DNA from: Sphingopyxis fribergensis
GTDB lineage: Bacteria > Pseudomonadota > Alphaproteobacteria > Sphingomonadales > Sphingomonadaceae
Reading direction: 5' to 3'
DNA length: 64,000 nt
NCBI RefSeq assembly: GCF_000803645.1
Contig: NZ_CP009122.1
Coordinates: 4,130,501 to 4,194,500, forward strand
Numbering within the stretch: the stretch's first letter is position 1; each line of letters opens with the position of its first letter. The translations under genes and the position numbers were made by a program. The notes under the pieces were generated by a model. The model had not been told where the DNA came from, did not search any database, and saw only the letters and a program-made list of their open reading frames with translations. Shown piece after piece: positions 1 to 9,868 of this stretch.

Positions 1-2702
1 CGCGCGTCGAGGGCGTCGGCGACGTCAACGTCTTCGGATCGCCGCACGCAATGCGGATCTGGCTCAACCCGCAGCGGCTCGCCGCGGTGTCGTTGATGCC
101 AAGCGACGTGGTCGCGGCGATCACCGCGCAAAACAGCGAGGTCGCGGCGGGCGAAGTCGGCGGCCTTCCCGCGCCCGAGGGCCAGATGCTCAACGCGACG
201 GTCACCGCCCAGTCACGGATGCAGACGGTCGACCAGTTCGAGAATATCGTGCTGAAGACGCTGCCCGATGGCGCGACGGTGCGGATCAAGGATATCGCAC
301 GGGTCGAGGTCGGCGCCGAAAATTACAGCACGATCGTCCGCATCAACGGGCACCCCGGATCGGGCATGTCGATCTCGCTGTCGCCGGGCGCCGACGCGCT
401 CGAAACCGCCGACCGCGTCAAGGCGCGGATGACCGAACTCGGCGCCGATTTTCCCGACGGCCTGACCTACAGCTATGCCAATGATTCGACCGCCTTCATC
501 AAGCTGTCGGTGAGCGAGGTGCAGAAATCGCTGTTCGAAGCGATCCTGCTCGTCATCCTTGTCATGTTCGTCTTCCTGCAAAGCTGGCGCGCGGTGTTGA
601 TCCCCGCGATCGCGGTGCCCGTCGTGCTGCTCGGCACCTTCGGCATTTTCTATATGCTGGGCTTCAGTATCAACACACTGACCCTGTTCGGGTTGACGCT
701 GGCGATCGGGCTGCTCGTCGATGACGCGATCGTCGTCGTCGAGAATGTCGAGCGGTTGATGGAAGAAAATCCCGGCATGTCGGCGCGCGAGGCGACGATC
801 CAGTCGATGAAGGAATTGCAGGTCGCGCTGATTGCGATCGCGCTCGTGCTGTCGGCGGTGTTCCTGCCGATGGCCTTCTTCGGCGGGTCGACCGGCGTCA
901 TCTATCGCCAATTCTCGGTCACCATCGTTTCGGCGATGGCGTTGTCGGTGCTCGTCGCTCTGATCCTGAGCCCCGCGCTGACCTCGACCTTGCTGAAACC
1001 CAAGGAGCATGGCGACGCGGGTAACGGCGGGCGCTTCCCGCGCGTCCATGCCTTTCTCGAACGCGCCAAGACCGGCTTCAACACGCGCTTCGACCGCTCG
1101 GTCGACCGCTATGTCGGCAGCGTCACCAAAGTCGTCGACCGCAAATGGCTGTTCCTCGGCATCTATGTCGTGCTGCTCGCCGCGCTTGCCTTCCTCTTCC
1201 TTCGGCTGCCGAGCGGCTTCCTGCCCAATGAGGACCAGGGTCGCGTTTCGGTCCAGTTCCGCCTGCCCGCGGGCGCGACGCAGGCGCGCACGCTCGAAGT
1301 GCGCGACAGGGTCGAAAAATATCTGCTGAGCGAGGAAAAGGCGAATGTCGGGGCGCTATTCCTCGTCGCCGGCGGCGGCGGCGGTGGCGGCGCGGTCGGC
1401 CAGAACACCGGCCAGGGCTTTGTGAACCTCGTCCATTGGGACGAACGCCCGGGCAAGGAACGCAGCGCCGAGGCGATCGCGACGCGCGCACGCGCCGCGC
1501 TCGCCGGAATACGCGACGCACAGGTTTTCGCGCTGGTCCCCGGCGCGGTGCGCGGGCTCGGCGATTCGGCAGGCTTCACGATGCAGTTCCAGAACCGCAG
1601 CGGGATGAGCCGCGACGAGTTTGTCGCCGCGCGCGAAAAGCTGCTCGCGATGGCGAACGAAAATCCGAAACTCACCTCGGTGCGCCTGTCCGATCTGCCC
1701 GACGTGTCGACGCTGAAGATCGATGTCGATACGCAGCGGCTAACCGCTTATGGCATCGACAATGGCGATGTGAACAACACGCTCGCGACCGCGTGGGGCG
1801 GACGCTACGTCAACGATTTCATCGACAAGGGGCGCGTCAAGCGCGTCTATGTCCAAGGCGATGCCCCCTATCGCGCCAAGCCCGAAGACCTCAGCCAATG
1901 GTATGTCCGCGCAACCGACGGCGAAATGTCGCCCTTCTCGGCCTTTGCGACCGTCGGCTGGTCGACGACGCCGAGCAGCAGCTCGCGTTTCCAGGGCGTC
2001 CCGGCGTTCGAAATCTCGGGCCAGCCCACCCCCGGCACCAGTTCGGGCGAGGCGATGGACGAAATGGAGCGCATGGCGAACGAAATTCCGGGAACCAGCG
2101 TCGCCTGGTCGGGCTCCTCTTATGAGGAGCGCCTCTCTTCGGGGCAGGCGCCTTTGCTCTACGGCCTGTCCTTGCTCGTCGTCTTCCTCTGCCTCGCCGC
2201 GCTCTACGAAAGCTGGTCGATCCCGCTCGCGGTGCTGCTCGTCATTCCGCTCGGGCTGATCGGCGCGGTATTCGCGGTGAATTTGCGCGGGCTCGAAAAC
2301 GACGTCTATCTCCAGATCGGTCTGCTCACAACCATGGGGCTCGCCGCGAAGAATGCGATCCTGATGATCGAATTTGCCGAGCAGGAGGAGCGCAAGGGCA
2401 AGCGTGTGATCGAGGCCGCGGTTGCCGCGGCGCGCATCCGCCTGCGCCCGATCCTGATGACCAGCTTTGCCTTCATTTTCGGCGTGCTGCCGCTCGCGAT
2501 CGCGACCGGCGCGGGGGCGAACAGCCGCGTCGCAATCGGCACCTCGGTGATCGGCGGGATGCTCACCGCGGCCTTCCTCGCGATCTTCTTCATCCCGCTC
2601 TTCTTCGTCCTCGTCCGCCGCGGCGTGCGCGACGGCTTGGCGGCGGTGCGCGCGCGGTTCGGCAAGAATAAGGGTGAAGGCGCGGCGGAGGTGCCGGCAT
2701 GA
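1..2702 (+). CDS. RND multidrug efflux pump, inner-membrane subunit (5' truncated)
   Basis: Proton-driven inner-membrane transporter of the AcrB/MexB (HAE1) family that would pair with a periplasmic adaptor and an outer-membrane channel. The reading frame is open from position 3 and the first codons already match the family (GVGDVNVFG before AMRIWLNP), so the gene starts outside the window and roughly the first 150-170 residues are missing. The paired proton-relay aspartates of TM4 are visible in GLLVDDAIVVVENVE (codons at 720-725), and the C-terminal helices include the AAKNAILMIEFA segment. Its last codons overlap the start of the next gene (ATGA), which shows translational coupling to the outer-membrane component. 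The adaptor gene is presumably just upstream. Substrate cannot be predicted. Confidence 0.95.
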   Translation, partial: RVEGVGDVNVFGSPHAMRIWLNPQRLAAVSLMPSDVVAAITAQNSEVAAGEVGGLPAPEGQMLNATVTAQSRMQTVDQFENIVLKTLPDGATVRIKDIARVEVGAENYSTIVRINGHPGSGMSISLSPGADALETADRVKARMTELGADFPDGLTYSYANDSTAFIKLSVSEVQKSLFEAILLVILVMFVFLQSWRAVLIPAIAVPVVLLGTFGIFYMLGFSINTLTLFGLTLAIGLLVDDAIVVVENVERLMEENPGMSAREATIQSMKELQVALIAIALVLSAVFLPMAFFGGSTGVIYRQFSVTIVSAMALSVLVALILSPALTSTLLKPKEHGDAGNGGRFPRVHAFLERAKTGFNTRFDRSVDRYVGSVTKVVDRKWLFLGIYVVLLAALAFLFLRLPSGFLPNEDQGRVSVQFRLPAGATQARTLEVRDRVEKYLLSEEKANVGALFLVAGGGGGGGAVGQNTGQGFVNLVHWDERPGKERSAEAIATRARAALAGIRDAQVFALVPGAVRGLGDSAGFTMQFQNRSGMSRDEFVAAREKLLAMANENPKLTSVRLSDLPDVSTLKIDVDTQRLTAYGIDNGDVNNTLATAWGGRYVNDFIDKGRVKRVYVQGDAPYRAKPEDLSQWYVRATDGEMSPFSAFATVGWSTTPSSSSRFQGVPAFEISGQPTPGTSSGEAMDEMERMANEIPGTSVAWSGSSYEERLSSGQAPLLYGLSLLVVFLCLAALYESWSIPLAVLLVIPLGLIGAVFAVNLRGLENDVYLQIGLLTTMGLAAKNAILMIEFAEQEERKGKRVIEAAVAAARIRLRPILMTSFAFIFGVLPLAIATGAGANSRVAIGTSVIGGMLTAAFLAIFFIPLFFVLVRRGVRDGLAAVRARFGKNKGEGAAEVPA

Positions 2703-4099
2703 CCCGCGCCCGCGTCCTGCTGATGGCCAGCACGCTCGCCCTCGCTGGCTGCTCGCTTGCGCCGAAAACGGTGCTGCCGACGCCGCCCGTGCCGCAAAGC
2801 TGGCCCGCCGGCGACGCCTATCTGCTACAGAGCGAAGCGGCGCTGCCGATCCTCTCGTACAAAAGCGTGTTCACCGACCCCCGGCTGCAATCGCTGACCG
2901 ATCAGGCGCTGACGAACAACCGCGACCTGCGCGTCGCCTACGCCAATGTCGCCGCGGCGCGTGCGCAAGTGCGTGTCACACGGTCGGGGCAATTCCCCGA
3001 ACTCGGGATCAGCGCAGGGGCGGGCTATTCGGATTCGAGCGGAAGTGGTGGGAGCAGCGGCGATTTTTCGCTACGCGGCGGCATCACCGCCTTCGAGCTC
3101 GACCTGTTCGGCAAGCTTGCCAACGCGACCGAGGCCGACCGCAACCGTGCGCTTGGGACCGAGGCGGCGTCGCGCACCGTGCGACTCGCGCTGATCGCCA
3201 GCCTCGCCGATACCTGGGCGACCTATGGCGCCGACCGCGACCTGCTCAAAATTGCCGAGGATACCGCCGCCAGTGCGCGCGAAAGCGTGCGCCTGACCAA
3301 AGCGCGGCTCGACGGCGGCGTCGCGCCGCGCACCGATCTGCGCCAGGCCGAACAAATCCTCGCGACCGCCGAGGATTCGATTGCACAGCAACGGACCGCG
3401 CTCGCGCAGGACGAGAATCTGATCCGCCTGCTGGTCGGCGGCGATATCGACCGCGCGCTGCTCCCCGCGAGCCTGACCGAAGTGACGCCGGCGATCGTGT
3501 CGCTGCCCGCCGGGGTCAGCTCCGAAATCCTGCTTCGCCGTCCCGACGTAATCGAGGCCGAATATGGCCTGCGCGCCGCGGATGCCGACATCGGCGTCGC
3601 GCGCGCGCAGCTCTTCCCCTCGATTTCGCTGACCGGACTGCTCGGCTTTGCCAGCAACGCGCTCGGCAGCCTGTTCGACAGCGGGTCGTTCAGCTGGTCG
3701 GCGGGCGGCGATGCCACCGCGCCGATCTTCGACGCCGGCGGGCGCCGGGCGGGGGTTGCGGTCAGCGAGGCGCAGCGCGATGCCGCGCTCGCAGGCTATG
3801 AAGGCGCGATCCAGACCGCGTTCCGCGAGGTCGCCGATGCGCTGGCGGTGCAGGGCACGATAGCGGAACGCGTCCGCGCCGCCGCAGCGAACACCGAAGC
3901 CGCCGCCGATACCGCGACGCTGACCGACGCGCGCTACAAGGGCGGCGTCGACAGTTTCCTCTCCAGTCTCGACGCACAGCGCAGCCTTTATTCGGCGCGG
4001 CGGAGCGAGATCGCGACGCAATTGCTGCTCGTCAGCACGCGAATCTCGTTGTTCCGCGCATTGGGCGGCGACAGCAGCGCAGGCGTAGAAGCCCGCTAA
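2699..4099 (+). CDS. RND efflux outer-membrane lipoprotein (OprM/NodT family)
   Basis: Outer-membrane channel of a tripartite efflux system, 466 aa. The N-terminus is a lipoprotein signal with lipobox LALAGC, cleavage before Cys18. Two OEP repeats follow, with the typical helical segments (TDQALTNNRDLRVAYANVAAARAQ near residue 62 and a repeat around residue 280, LLRRPDVIEAEYGLRAADADIGVARAQ), plus the family ending around SLYSARRSEIATQLLLVS. The start overlaps the stop of the pump gene. No further gene follows in the operon: a REP-like repeat comes 7 bp after the stop. Family assignment is firm; the exported substrate is unknown. Confidence 0.95.
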   Translation: MTRARVLLMASTLALAGCSLAPKTVLPTPPVPQSWPAGDAYLLQSEAALPILSYKSVFTDPRLQSLTDQALTNNRDLRVAYANVAAARAQVRVTRSGQFPELGISAGAGYSDSSGSGGSSGDFSLRGGITAFELDLFGKLANATEADRNRALGTEAASRTVRLALIASLADTWATYGADRDLLKIAEDTAASARESVRLTKARLDGGVAPRTDLRQAEQILATAEDSIAQQRTALAQDENLIRLLVGGDIDRALLPASLTEVTPAIVSLPAGVSSEILLRRPDVIEAEYGLRAADADIGVARAQLFPSISLTGLLGFASNALGSLFDSGSFSWSAGGDATAPIFDAGGRRAGVAVSEAQRDAALAGYEGAIQTAFREVADALAVQGTIAERVRAAAANTEAAADTATLTDARYKGGVDSFLSSLDAQRSLYSARRSEIATQLLLVSTRISLFRALGGDSSAGVEAR

Positions 4100-4106
4100 C
4101 CCACCG

Positions 4107-4181
4107 TCGTCATTCCCGCGAAAGCGGGAAGCCAGCGAGCCAGCGTCGGGAACTGGGTTCCCGCTTTCGCGGGAATGACGA
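4107..4181. repeat. REP-like extragenic palindrome, copy 1
   Basis: Two 24-bp arms (4107-4130 and 4158-4181) are perfect inverted copies separated by 27 bp. Each arm is itself a small hairpin (CCCGC-GAAA-GCGGG). A close second copy lies at 9869-9940. Sequence, symmetry and intergenic placement fit a dispersed REP/BIME-type element. It may also serve as a terminator structure after the efflux operon, but no T-run follows. Confidence 0.8.
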
Positions 4182-4210
4182 ACTATGGATGCGCGCCATC
4201 CCGACTCATC

Positions 4211-4240
4211 TTGACAATCGCACCCGCTCGCGCGCTAATA
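4211..4240 (+). promoter_or_regulatory. Sigma70-type promoter of the imuAB-dnaE2 operon
   Basis: A perfect -35 hexamer TTGACA at 4211-4216 is followed after about 17-18 bp by a weak -10 (CTAATA, 4235-4240). It lies directly between the REP-like repeat and the LexA box that abuts imuA. The -35 is clear; the -10 is approximate. Confidence 0.6.
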
Positions 4241-4255
4241 GAACATATCAGGAAC
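4241..4255 (+). promoter_or_regulatory. LexA (SOS) box upstream of imuA
   Basis: GAAC at 4241-4244 and GAAC at 4252-4255 are separated by 7 bp. On the other strand this is GTTC-N7-GTTC, the direct-repeat LexA box known for Alphaproteobacteria. It lies just downstream of the -10 and 2 bp before the imuA start, where bound LexA would block transcription. This fits the known SOS control of imuA-imuB-dnaE2 cassettes. Confidence 0.85.
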
Positions 4256-4257
4256 AA

Positions 4258-5061
4258 ATGATGCGCGAGTCGTCTCCCATACTCGCCGGGCTGCGCCAAC
4301 GCATCGCTCGGCTGTCCGCCGATGGCGGTTTCGAAAGCCGCCCGGCCCAGGGCTGGCTGGCGAGCGGGCACGCGCGCTTCGACGCCGCGATCGGCGGCGG
4401 GCTTGCGACCGGGCGCACCCATGAATTTTTCGCCGCCGACGCGCTCGACGCGACGAGTGCAGCGGCCTTTGCGGCGCTCATGGCCTTACGCACGCCCGGC
4501 AAGGCGCCGCTGATCTGGCTGCGCACGAGCGATGCCGGCAAGCGTAGCGGCCATATCTACGCCCCCGGCATCGCCGAACTCGGCGGCGACCCCGACCGGT
4601 TGCTGCTTGTCGAGGCGGGCGATCCGAAAATGCTGCTCGCCTGCGCGAACGACGCGATCCGCTGCGCGGGGTCGGCGGCGGTGATCGTCGAAAGCTGGGG
4701 CAAATTCCCTTTGCTCGACCTCACCGCCGGACGCCGCCTTACGCTCGGCGCACGCGATGCGGGCACCACGCTCCTGATGCTTCGGCTCAATGCATCGCCG
4801 TCGCCGAGCGTCGCCGAAACGCGCTGGAACGTCGCCGCCGCGTCGTCGCACGCTCTGGAAGCGAACGCCCCGGGCGCCCCCGCCTTCGACCTCGAACTGC
4901 TGCGCTGGCGCGGCGGCCCCGCGGGGACGCGCTGGCGACTGGACTGGAACCATGACGAAAAATGCTTCGGCCCAAATGCCGACGAAGCGGCGCTATCTGG
5001 CGCTCTTCTTCCCCTTCCTGCCCGCCGAGCGATGGCTTCGCACGGCGCCGAGGCTGCCTGA
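4258..5061 (+). CDS. imuA: ImuA, SOS mutasome accessory protein
   Basis: ImuA is a RecA-like accessory factor that acts with ImuB and DnaE2 in SOS-induced translesion synthesis. The 267-aa product carries the family core HARFDAAIGGGLATGRTHEF early in the protein and the later VIVESWGKFPLLDLTAGRRL region. No classical Walker A is evident, in line with the divergent RecA fold of the family. The frame is open further upstream (to 4189), but that would place the promoter and LexA box inside the gene, so the tandem ATGs at 4258/4261, preceded by GGAA, are preferred. The 3' end overlaps imuB by about 110 bp. First gene of a LexA-controlled three-gene operon. Confidence 0.88.
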   Translation: MMRESSPILAGLRQRIARLSADGGFESRPAQGWLASGHARFDAAIGGGLATGRTHEFFAADALDATSAAAFAALMALRTPGKAPLIWLRTSDAGKRSGHIYAPGIAELGGDPDRLLLVEAGDPKMLLACANDAIRCAGSAAVIVESWGKFPLLDLTAGRRLTLGARDAGTTLLMLRLNASPSPSVAETRWNVAAASSHALEANAPGAPAFDLELLRWRGGPAGTRWRLDWNHDEKCFGPNADEAALSGALLPLPARRAMASHGAEAA

Positions 5062-6514
5062 CGCCCCGCTCGTCTTCGCCGAGAAGCAGCGCGGCGCGAT
5101 GCGGATCGCGAGCGTCGACGCGGCGGCGCTGGCGGTCGGGCTGCGCGTCGGCATGCCGCTCGCCGATGCGCGCGCGCAAGTGGGTGAACTCGCCGTCGTT
5201 CCGCATGATCCGGTGCTCGACCAGGACTGGCTCGACCGGCTCGCGCAGGGCTGCGCGCGCTACTCTCCGCTTGTCGCGCTCGACGCCCCCGATGGCCTGA
5301 TCCTCGATATCGCGGGCGCCGACCATCTTTACGGCGGCGAGGCGGAGCTCGTGCGCGATGTCGAAAGGCGCCTTGCGCGGCTCGGTTTGACCCTCCGCCA
5401 CGCACTCGGCCCCACCGCCGACGCCGCGCGTGCACTCGCGCGCTACCAGACGCGCCCCGCCCCAGATGAAGGAGAGGCGATCCGCCGCCTGCCCGTCGCC
5501 GCGCTCGAACTCGAAGCCGAAGCGGCGACCGCGCTCGTCCGCGCGGGATTGAAGACGATCGGCGACCTCGCGAGCCGCCCGATGGCGAATATCGCCGCGC
5601 GCTTCGGCGCCGACGCCGCGATGGCATTGCGCCGCCTGCTCGGCGATGCGCCCAGCCCGCTCGACCCGCGCATTGCCCTACCCCCAGTGGTCGCCGAACG
5701 CCGCTTTGCCGAGCCGCTTGGCAGCACCGCGTACGCGGCCAAGGTGCTAGCCGAGCTCGTCGGCGAAGCGATCGAGGAGCTCGGCGAACGCGGCAAGGGC
5801 GGGCGCCATTTCCGCGCCACCTTCTTTCGCAGCGACGGCCTCGCGCGCGCCATCGCAATCGAAACCGGCCATCCGACCCGCGACACCGGCCTCGTGATGC
5901 GCCTGTTCGCCGAGCGTATGGACAGCCTCGCCGACCCGCTCGACCCCGGCTTCGGCTTCGACATGATACGCCTCGCGGTGCCGCGGCTCGAGGCGCTCGG
6001 CGCGACGCAATTGAAGCTCGAAGGCGGCGCGGTCCGTGCGGCAACCGAAGGCGCGGCGATGGACGAACTCGCCGACCGGCTGACGACGCGGCTCGGGCGC
6101 GGGCGCGTTCGGCGGCTGCGCCCCGCCGATACGCATATCCCCGAACAGGCGCAGCTCGAACTGCCCGCGGCCGACGCGCCGCCACCGCTGGCCTGGCCCG
6201 CTCCCGAAGAAGGCGAACCGCCGACACGTCCCTTCCACATCTTCGACCCGCCGCAACCGATCGAGGTGATCGCCGAGGTGCCCGACGGCCCGCCGCATCA
6301 TTTCCGCTGGCGCCGCGCAACGCACGCGATCCGCCGCTACGAAGGCCCCGAACGCATCGCCGCCGAATGGTGGCGCCGCCGCGACAATGGCGGCCTGACG
6401 CGCGATTATTACCGCGTCGAGGATACGCAGGGCCGCCGCTTCTGGCTTTTCCGCCACGGGCTTTACGACGAAAAGCCCGACCCGCGCTGGTATATCCACG
6501 GGGTCTTTGCATGA
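4952..6514 (+). CDS. imuB: ImuB, Y-family polymerase-like mutasome hub
   Basis: ImuB is a catalytically inactive Y-family polymerase relative that bridges DnaE2, ImuA and the beta clamp. Of 520 aa, the N-terminus reads RRYLALFFPFLPAERWL, where active Y-family enzymes carry a catalytic aspartate, so the expected loss of the acidic site is seen. The fingers/palm region (ASVDAAALAVGLRVGMPLADARA) and the helix-hairpin-helix region (GLKTIGDLASRPMANIAARFG) are recognisable. A QLELPA stretch near the C-terminal third could be the clamp-binding motif. ATG 4952 is taken as start; ATG 4976 is an alternative. The stop overlaps the dnaE2 start (ATGA). Confidence 0.88.
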   Translation: MTKNASAQMPTKRRYLALFFPFLPAERWLRTAPRLPDAPLVFAEKQRGAMRIASVDAAALAVGLRVGMPLADARAQVGELAVVPHDPVLDQDWLDRLAQGCARYSPLVALDAPDGLILDIAGADHLYGGEAELVRDVERRLARLGLTLRHALGPTADAARALARYQTRPAPDEGEAIRRLPVAALELEAEAATALVRAGLKTIGDLASRPMANIAARFGADAAMALRRLLGDAPSPLDPRIALPPVVAERRFAEPLGSTAYAAKVLAELVGEAIEELGERGKGGRHFRATFFRSDGLARAIAIETGHPTRDTGLVMRLFAERMDSLADPLDPGFGFDMIRLAVPRLEALGATQLKLEGGAVRAATEGAAMDELADRLTTRLGRGRVRRLRPADTHIPEQAQLELPAADAPPPLAWPAPEEGEPPTRPFHIFDPPQPIEVIAEVPDGPPHHFRWRRATHAIRRYEGPERIAAEWWRRRDNGGLTRDYYRVEDTQGRRFWLFRHGLYDEKPDPRWYIHGVFA

Positions 6515-9500
6515 GCGAGGAATTTGCCGATCCCGGCTTCGCCGAACTGGTCGCCGCGACCAACTACAGCTTCCTGCGCGGCGCATCGCACCCGCATGAG
6601 ATGGTTGCGGAGGCCGTCGCGCTCGGCATGACGGGCATCGGCATCGCCGACCGCAACAGCGTCGCGGGGGTGGTGCGGGCGCTGACCGGGCTGCGCAAGC
6701 TGCGCGAAGATGCCGCAGAGGAGGGAGTCGCGTTCCCGGACATAAAGCTCGTCGTCGGGTCCCGACTGGTTTTCGACGACGGCACGCCCGACATCATCGC
6801 CTATCCGACCACGCGCCATGGCTGGGGCCGGCTGACCCGGATGCTCACCATCGGCAATCGCCGCACCACAAAGGGCGACTGCGTGATGAAGCTCAAGAAC
6901 CTTCTGATTCACTGCGAGGATATGATCCTGATCGCGATGGCGACCGAAAAGGACGAAGCCGTGTTGCGCCGTCTCGATGAGGCAGCTCCAAGCTCACTTT
7001 GGCTCGGCGCGACGATGCCCCGTGGCGGCAGTGACCGCCGCCGTCTCACCAGACTGAGCGCCTTGGCCGACCGTGTCGGCATTCCGATGCTCGCGACCAA
7101 CGACGCGCTTTACGCGACGCGCGGGCAGCGGCCACTCCATGATGTCATCACCTGCATTCGCGAAGGCACCAGCCTCAACGATGCCGGCCGCCTGCTGCGC
7201 GCCAATGGTGAGCGTCATCTGAAGTCGCCGCAGGAAATGCGGCGCCTGTTTCGCACCTGCCCCGAAGCGGTCGACGAAAGCGCGAAGATCCTCAATCGCA
7301 TCGCCTTTTCGCTCAGAGATTTGGAGTATGAATATCCGCACGAGCCGGTCCCCAAAGGTTGGGAGCCGCAAAGCTGGCTCGAACATAGGGTGATGGAAGC
7401 GGCGAACAGGCTTCATCCGGGCGGATTGCCCGACCGTTGGCGGGAGGTACTCGACGAGGAGCTCTCGCTCATCCGTAAATGCAAATTCGCCTGCTATTTC
7501 CTGACCGTCCACGACATCGTCAATTTCGCCCGCACGCAGGACCCGCCCATTCTTTGCCAAGGACGCGGTTCGGCGGCGAATTCGCTCGTCTGCTACCTGC
7601 TCGAAATCACCTCGATCGATCCCATCGCGAACAATCTCCTGTTTACCCGCTTCCTGTCCGAAGAACGTCGTGAGCCGCCCGATATCGATGTCGATTTCGA
7701 GCACGAACGGCGCGAGGAGGTGATGCAATATATCTATCGCCGCTACACACGGCGGCGCGCGGGCATTGCCGCAACGGTGATCCATTACCGGCCGCGCAGC
7801 GCGGTCCGCGAGGTCGGAAAGGCATTGGGGCTCAGCGAGGATGTCACGCAGCGGCTTGCTGATACGACCTGGGGCAGTTGGGGCAGCGAGATGCCCATCG
7901 AACGCTTCATCGAAGCGGGCCTCGACCCCGAGCTGGACGATATTGCGCGGCTGCAATGGATCGTCGCGCAACTGCTCACTTTCCCACGCCACCTGTCGCA
8001 GCATGTCGGCGGCTATGTGCTGACCGAGGATCGGCTCGACGAAATGGTGCCGATCCACAATGCCGCGATGGAGGACCGCACCTTCATCGAATGGGACAAG
8101 GATGACATCGACGAACTGAAACTGATGAAGGTCGATATACTCGCGCTCGGGATGCTGACCTGCATCCGCAAATGTTTCGACCTGATGCGGCTGCACGATC
8201 TGGGCGATCATGACCTCAAGTCGGTCCCGCCGGAAGATCCGGTTGTCTATGATATGCTTTGCACAGGCGACAGCATCGGCGTCTTTCAGGTCGAGAGCCG
8301 CGCGCAGATCAACATGCTGCCGCGTCTTCGCCCACGCGAATTCTATGACCTTGTCATTCAGGTCGCGATCGTTCGGCCAGGGCCGATCGAAGGAGATATG
8401 GTCCATCCCTATCTGAAGCGCCGCAATGGGGAAGAAGCGGTGGACTTTCCTTCTCCCGCCCCGCCCCATGACCCGAAGGAACTTTACAAGCTGCTTCGCA
8501 GGACATGCGGCGTTCCCCTGTTTCAGGAACAGGCGATGAAGCTGGCCATCGTCGCTGCAGAATTTACCCCCGACGAAGCCAACGGCCTGCGGCGCGCAAT
8601 GGCGACCTTCCGCAATGCCGGGACGATCCATCAATATAAGGAAAAGATGATCGGCGGCATGATCCGGCGCGGCTATGAACCCGATTTCGCAGCCCGATGC
8701 TTCAAGCAGATCGAGGGGTTCGGCAGCTATGGCTTTCCCGAAAGCCACGCCCAGTCGTTCGCCAAGCTCGTTTATGTGTCGTCGTGGCTGAAATGCCATC
8801 ACCCCGCCGTCTTCGCCTGCGGCATCCTCAATTCGCAGCCTATGGGCTTCTATGCCCCCGCGCAGCTCGTCCGCGATGCGCGCGAACATGGGGTCGAGGT
8901 GCGCGCGGTCGATGTGAATGCGAGCTTTTGGGACAACAGCCTCGAACGGCGCGACGATGGCAGCCTCGCGCTGCGGCTCGGATTCCGGCAGGTCGATGGA
9001 TTTCGCGAGGAATGGGCGATGCAGATTGCCGACGCCCGCGCGACGCCTTTCGCCTCGGTCGAAGAACTCGCACGCCGCGCGGGCCTGCCGTCGCGCGCGC
9101 TGCGCTTGCTGGCCGAGGCCGATGCCTGCCGGTCGATGGGGCTCGATCGGCGCCCGGCGCTATGGGATGCGCGGCGCGTTCGGCAGGGCGTGCTGCCGCT
9201 GTTCGGTGCGGCCGAAACCGACGAACTCGGCGCCGAGGAGGATGCGCAGCTGCCGCCGACGCCGATGGTCGAACATGTCCTCACCGATTATCAGACGACG
9301 CGGCTGTCGCTGAAAGGCCATCCGATGGCCTTCTTGCGCCGCGATTTCGAACGCGAAGGCGTGCTGAGCGCGGGCGGGGTCGCCGCAGCGAAGAACGGAT
9401 CGATCGTGCGCACTGCGGGGGTCGTGCTGATCCGTCAGCGCCCCGGCAAGGGCAATGCGATCTTCATCACGCTCGAGGATGAGGGCGGGGTCGTCAACAT

Positions 9501-9792
9501 CCTGCTGTGGGCACGCCATTTCGAACGCTATCGCCGCGCCGTCATGGCCTCGCGGCTGATGCTGGCCGAGGGCGAGGTGCAGCGGAGCAAGGAAGGCGTG
9601 ATCCACCTGATGGCGACGCGCATCGTCGATCGGACCGCGATGCTCGATACGCTGGGGAGCGACCGGCGCTTCGAGCCCGACGTCTGCCGCGCCGACGAGG
9701 TCAAGCATCCGCAGCTCCCGCGCGGTTATGCGGCGAAGCATGGCCATCCACGCGACGTCCGCATCCTGCCCAAGTCGCGGGATTTTCATTGA
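6511..9792 (+). CDS. dnaE2: Error-prone DNA polymerase III alpha subunit DnaE2 (ImuC)
   Basis: C-family polymerase that performs lesion bypass when recruited by ImuB; 1093 aa, normal for DnaE2. Visible parts: N-terminal PHP domain (TNYSFLRGASHPHEM, then GIADRN), the polymerase core with the catalytic aspartates in PPDIDVDFEHERR, the tandem helix-hairpin-helix region, and a C-terminal OB fold (GKGNAIFITLEDEGGVVNILLW). The start at 6511 shares ATGA with imuB, giving a tightly coupled operon. The frame is open upstream of 6511 but that part only shadows imuB. Expression should follow the LexA box at 4241. Confidence 0.95.
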   Translation: MSEEFADPGFAELVAATNYSFLRGASHPHEMVAEAVALGMTGIGIADRNSVAGVVRALTGLRKLREDAAEEGVAFPDIKLVVGSRLVFDDGTPDIIAYPTTRHGWGRLTRMLTIGNRRTTKGDCVMKLKNLLIHCEDMILIAMATEKDEAVLRRLDEAAPSSLWLGATMPRGGSDRRRLTRLSALADRVGIPMLATNDALYATRGQRPLHDVITCIREGTSLNDAGRLLRANGERHLKSPQEMRRLFRTCPEAVDESAKILNRIAFSLRDLEYEYPHEPVPKGWEPQSWLEHRVMEAANRLHPGGLPDRWREVLDEELSLIRKCKFACYFLTVHDIVNFARTQDPPILCQGRGSAANSLVCYLLEITSIDPIANNLLFTRFLSEERREPPDIDVDFEHERREEVMQYIYRRYTRRRAGIAATVIHYRPRSAVREVGKALGLSEDVTQRLADTTWGSWGSEMPIERFIEAGLDPELDDIARLQWIVAQLLTFPRHLSQHVGGYVLTEDRLDEMVPIHNAAMEDRTFIEWDKDDIDELKLMKVDILALGMLTCIRKCFDLMRLHDLGDHDLKSVPPEDPVVYDMLCTGDSIGVFQVESRAQINMLPRLRPREFYDLVIQVAIVRPGPIEGDMVHPYLKRRNGEEAVDFPSPAPPHDPKELYKLLRRTCGVPLFQEQAMKLAIVAAEFTPDEANGLRRAMATFRNAGTIHQYKEKMIGGMIRRGYEPDFAARCFKQIEGFGSYGFPESHAQSFAKLVYVSSWLKCHHPAVFACGILNSQPMGFYAPAQLVRDAREHGVEVRAVDVNASFWDNSLERRDDGSLALRLGFRQVDGFREEWAMQIADARATPFASVEELARRAGLPSRALRLLAEADACRSMGLDRRPALWDARRVRQGVLPLFGAAETDELGAEEDAQLPPTPMVEHVLTDYQTTRLSLKGHPMAFLRRDFEREGVLSAGGVAAAKNGSIVRTAGVVLIRQRPGKGNAIFITLEDEGGVVNILLWARHFERYRRAVMASRLMLAEGEVQRSKEGVIHLMATRIVDRTAMLDTLGSDRRFEPDVCRADEVKHPQLPRGYAAKHGHPRDVRILPKSRDFH

Positions 9793-9868
9793 GGGGGACG
9801 AATGCGGCGGGCGGCATATGGCTTGCCGACGTGGCGGCTAAGGGGTGGGCAGCGGACATTCCCAAGTT

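Noticed and set aside
4557..6563. A 668-codon minus-strand open frame opposite imuA-imuB
   Set aside because: Composition almost entirely Arg, Ala, Gly and Ser; a shadow of imuA and imuB.
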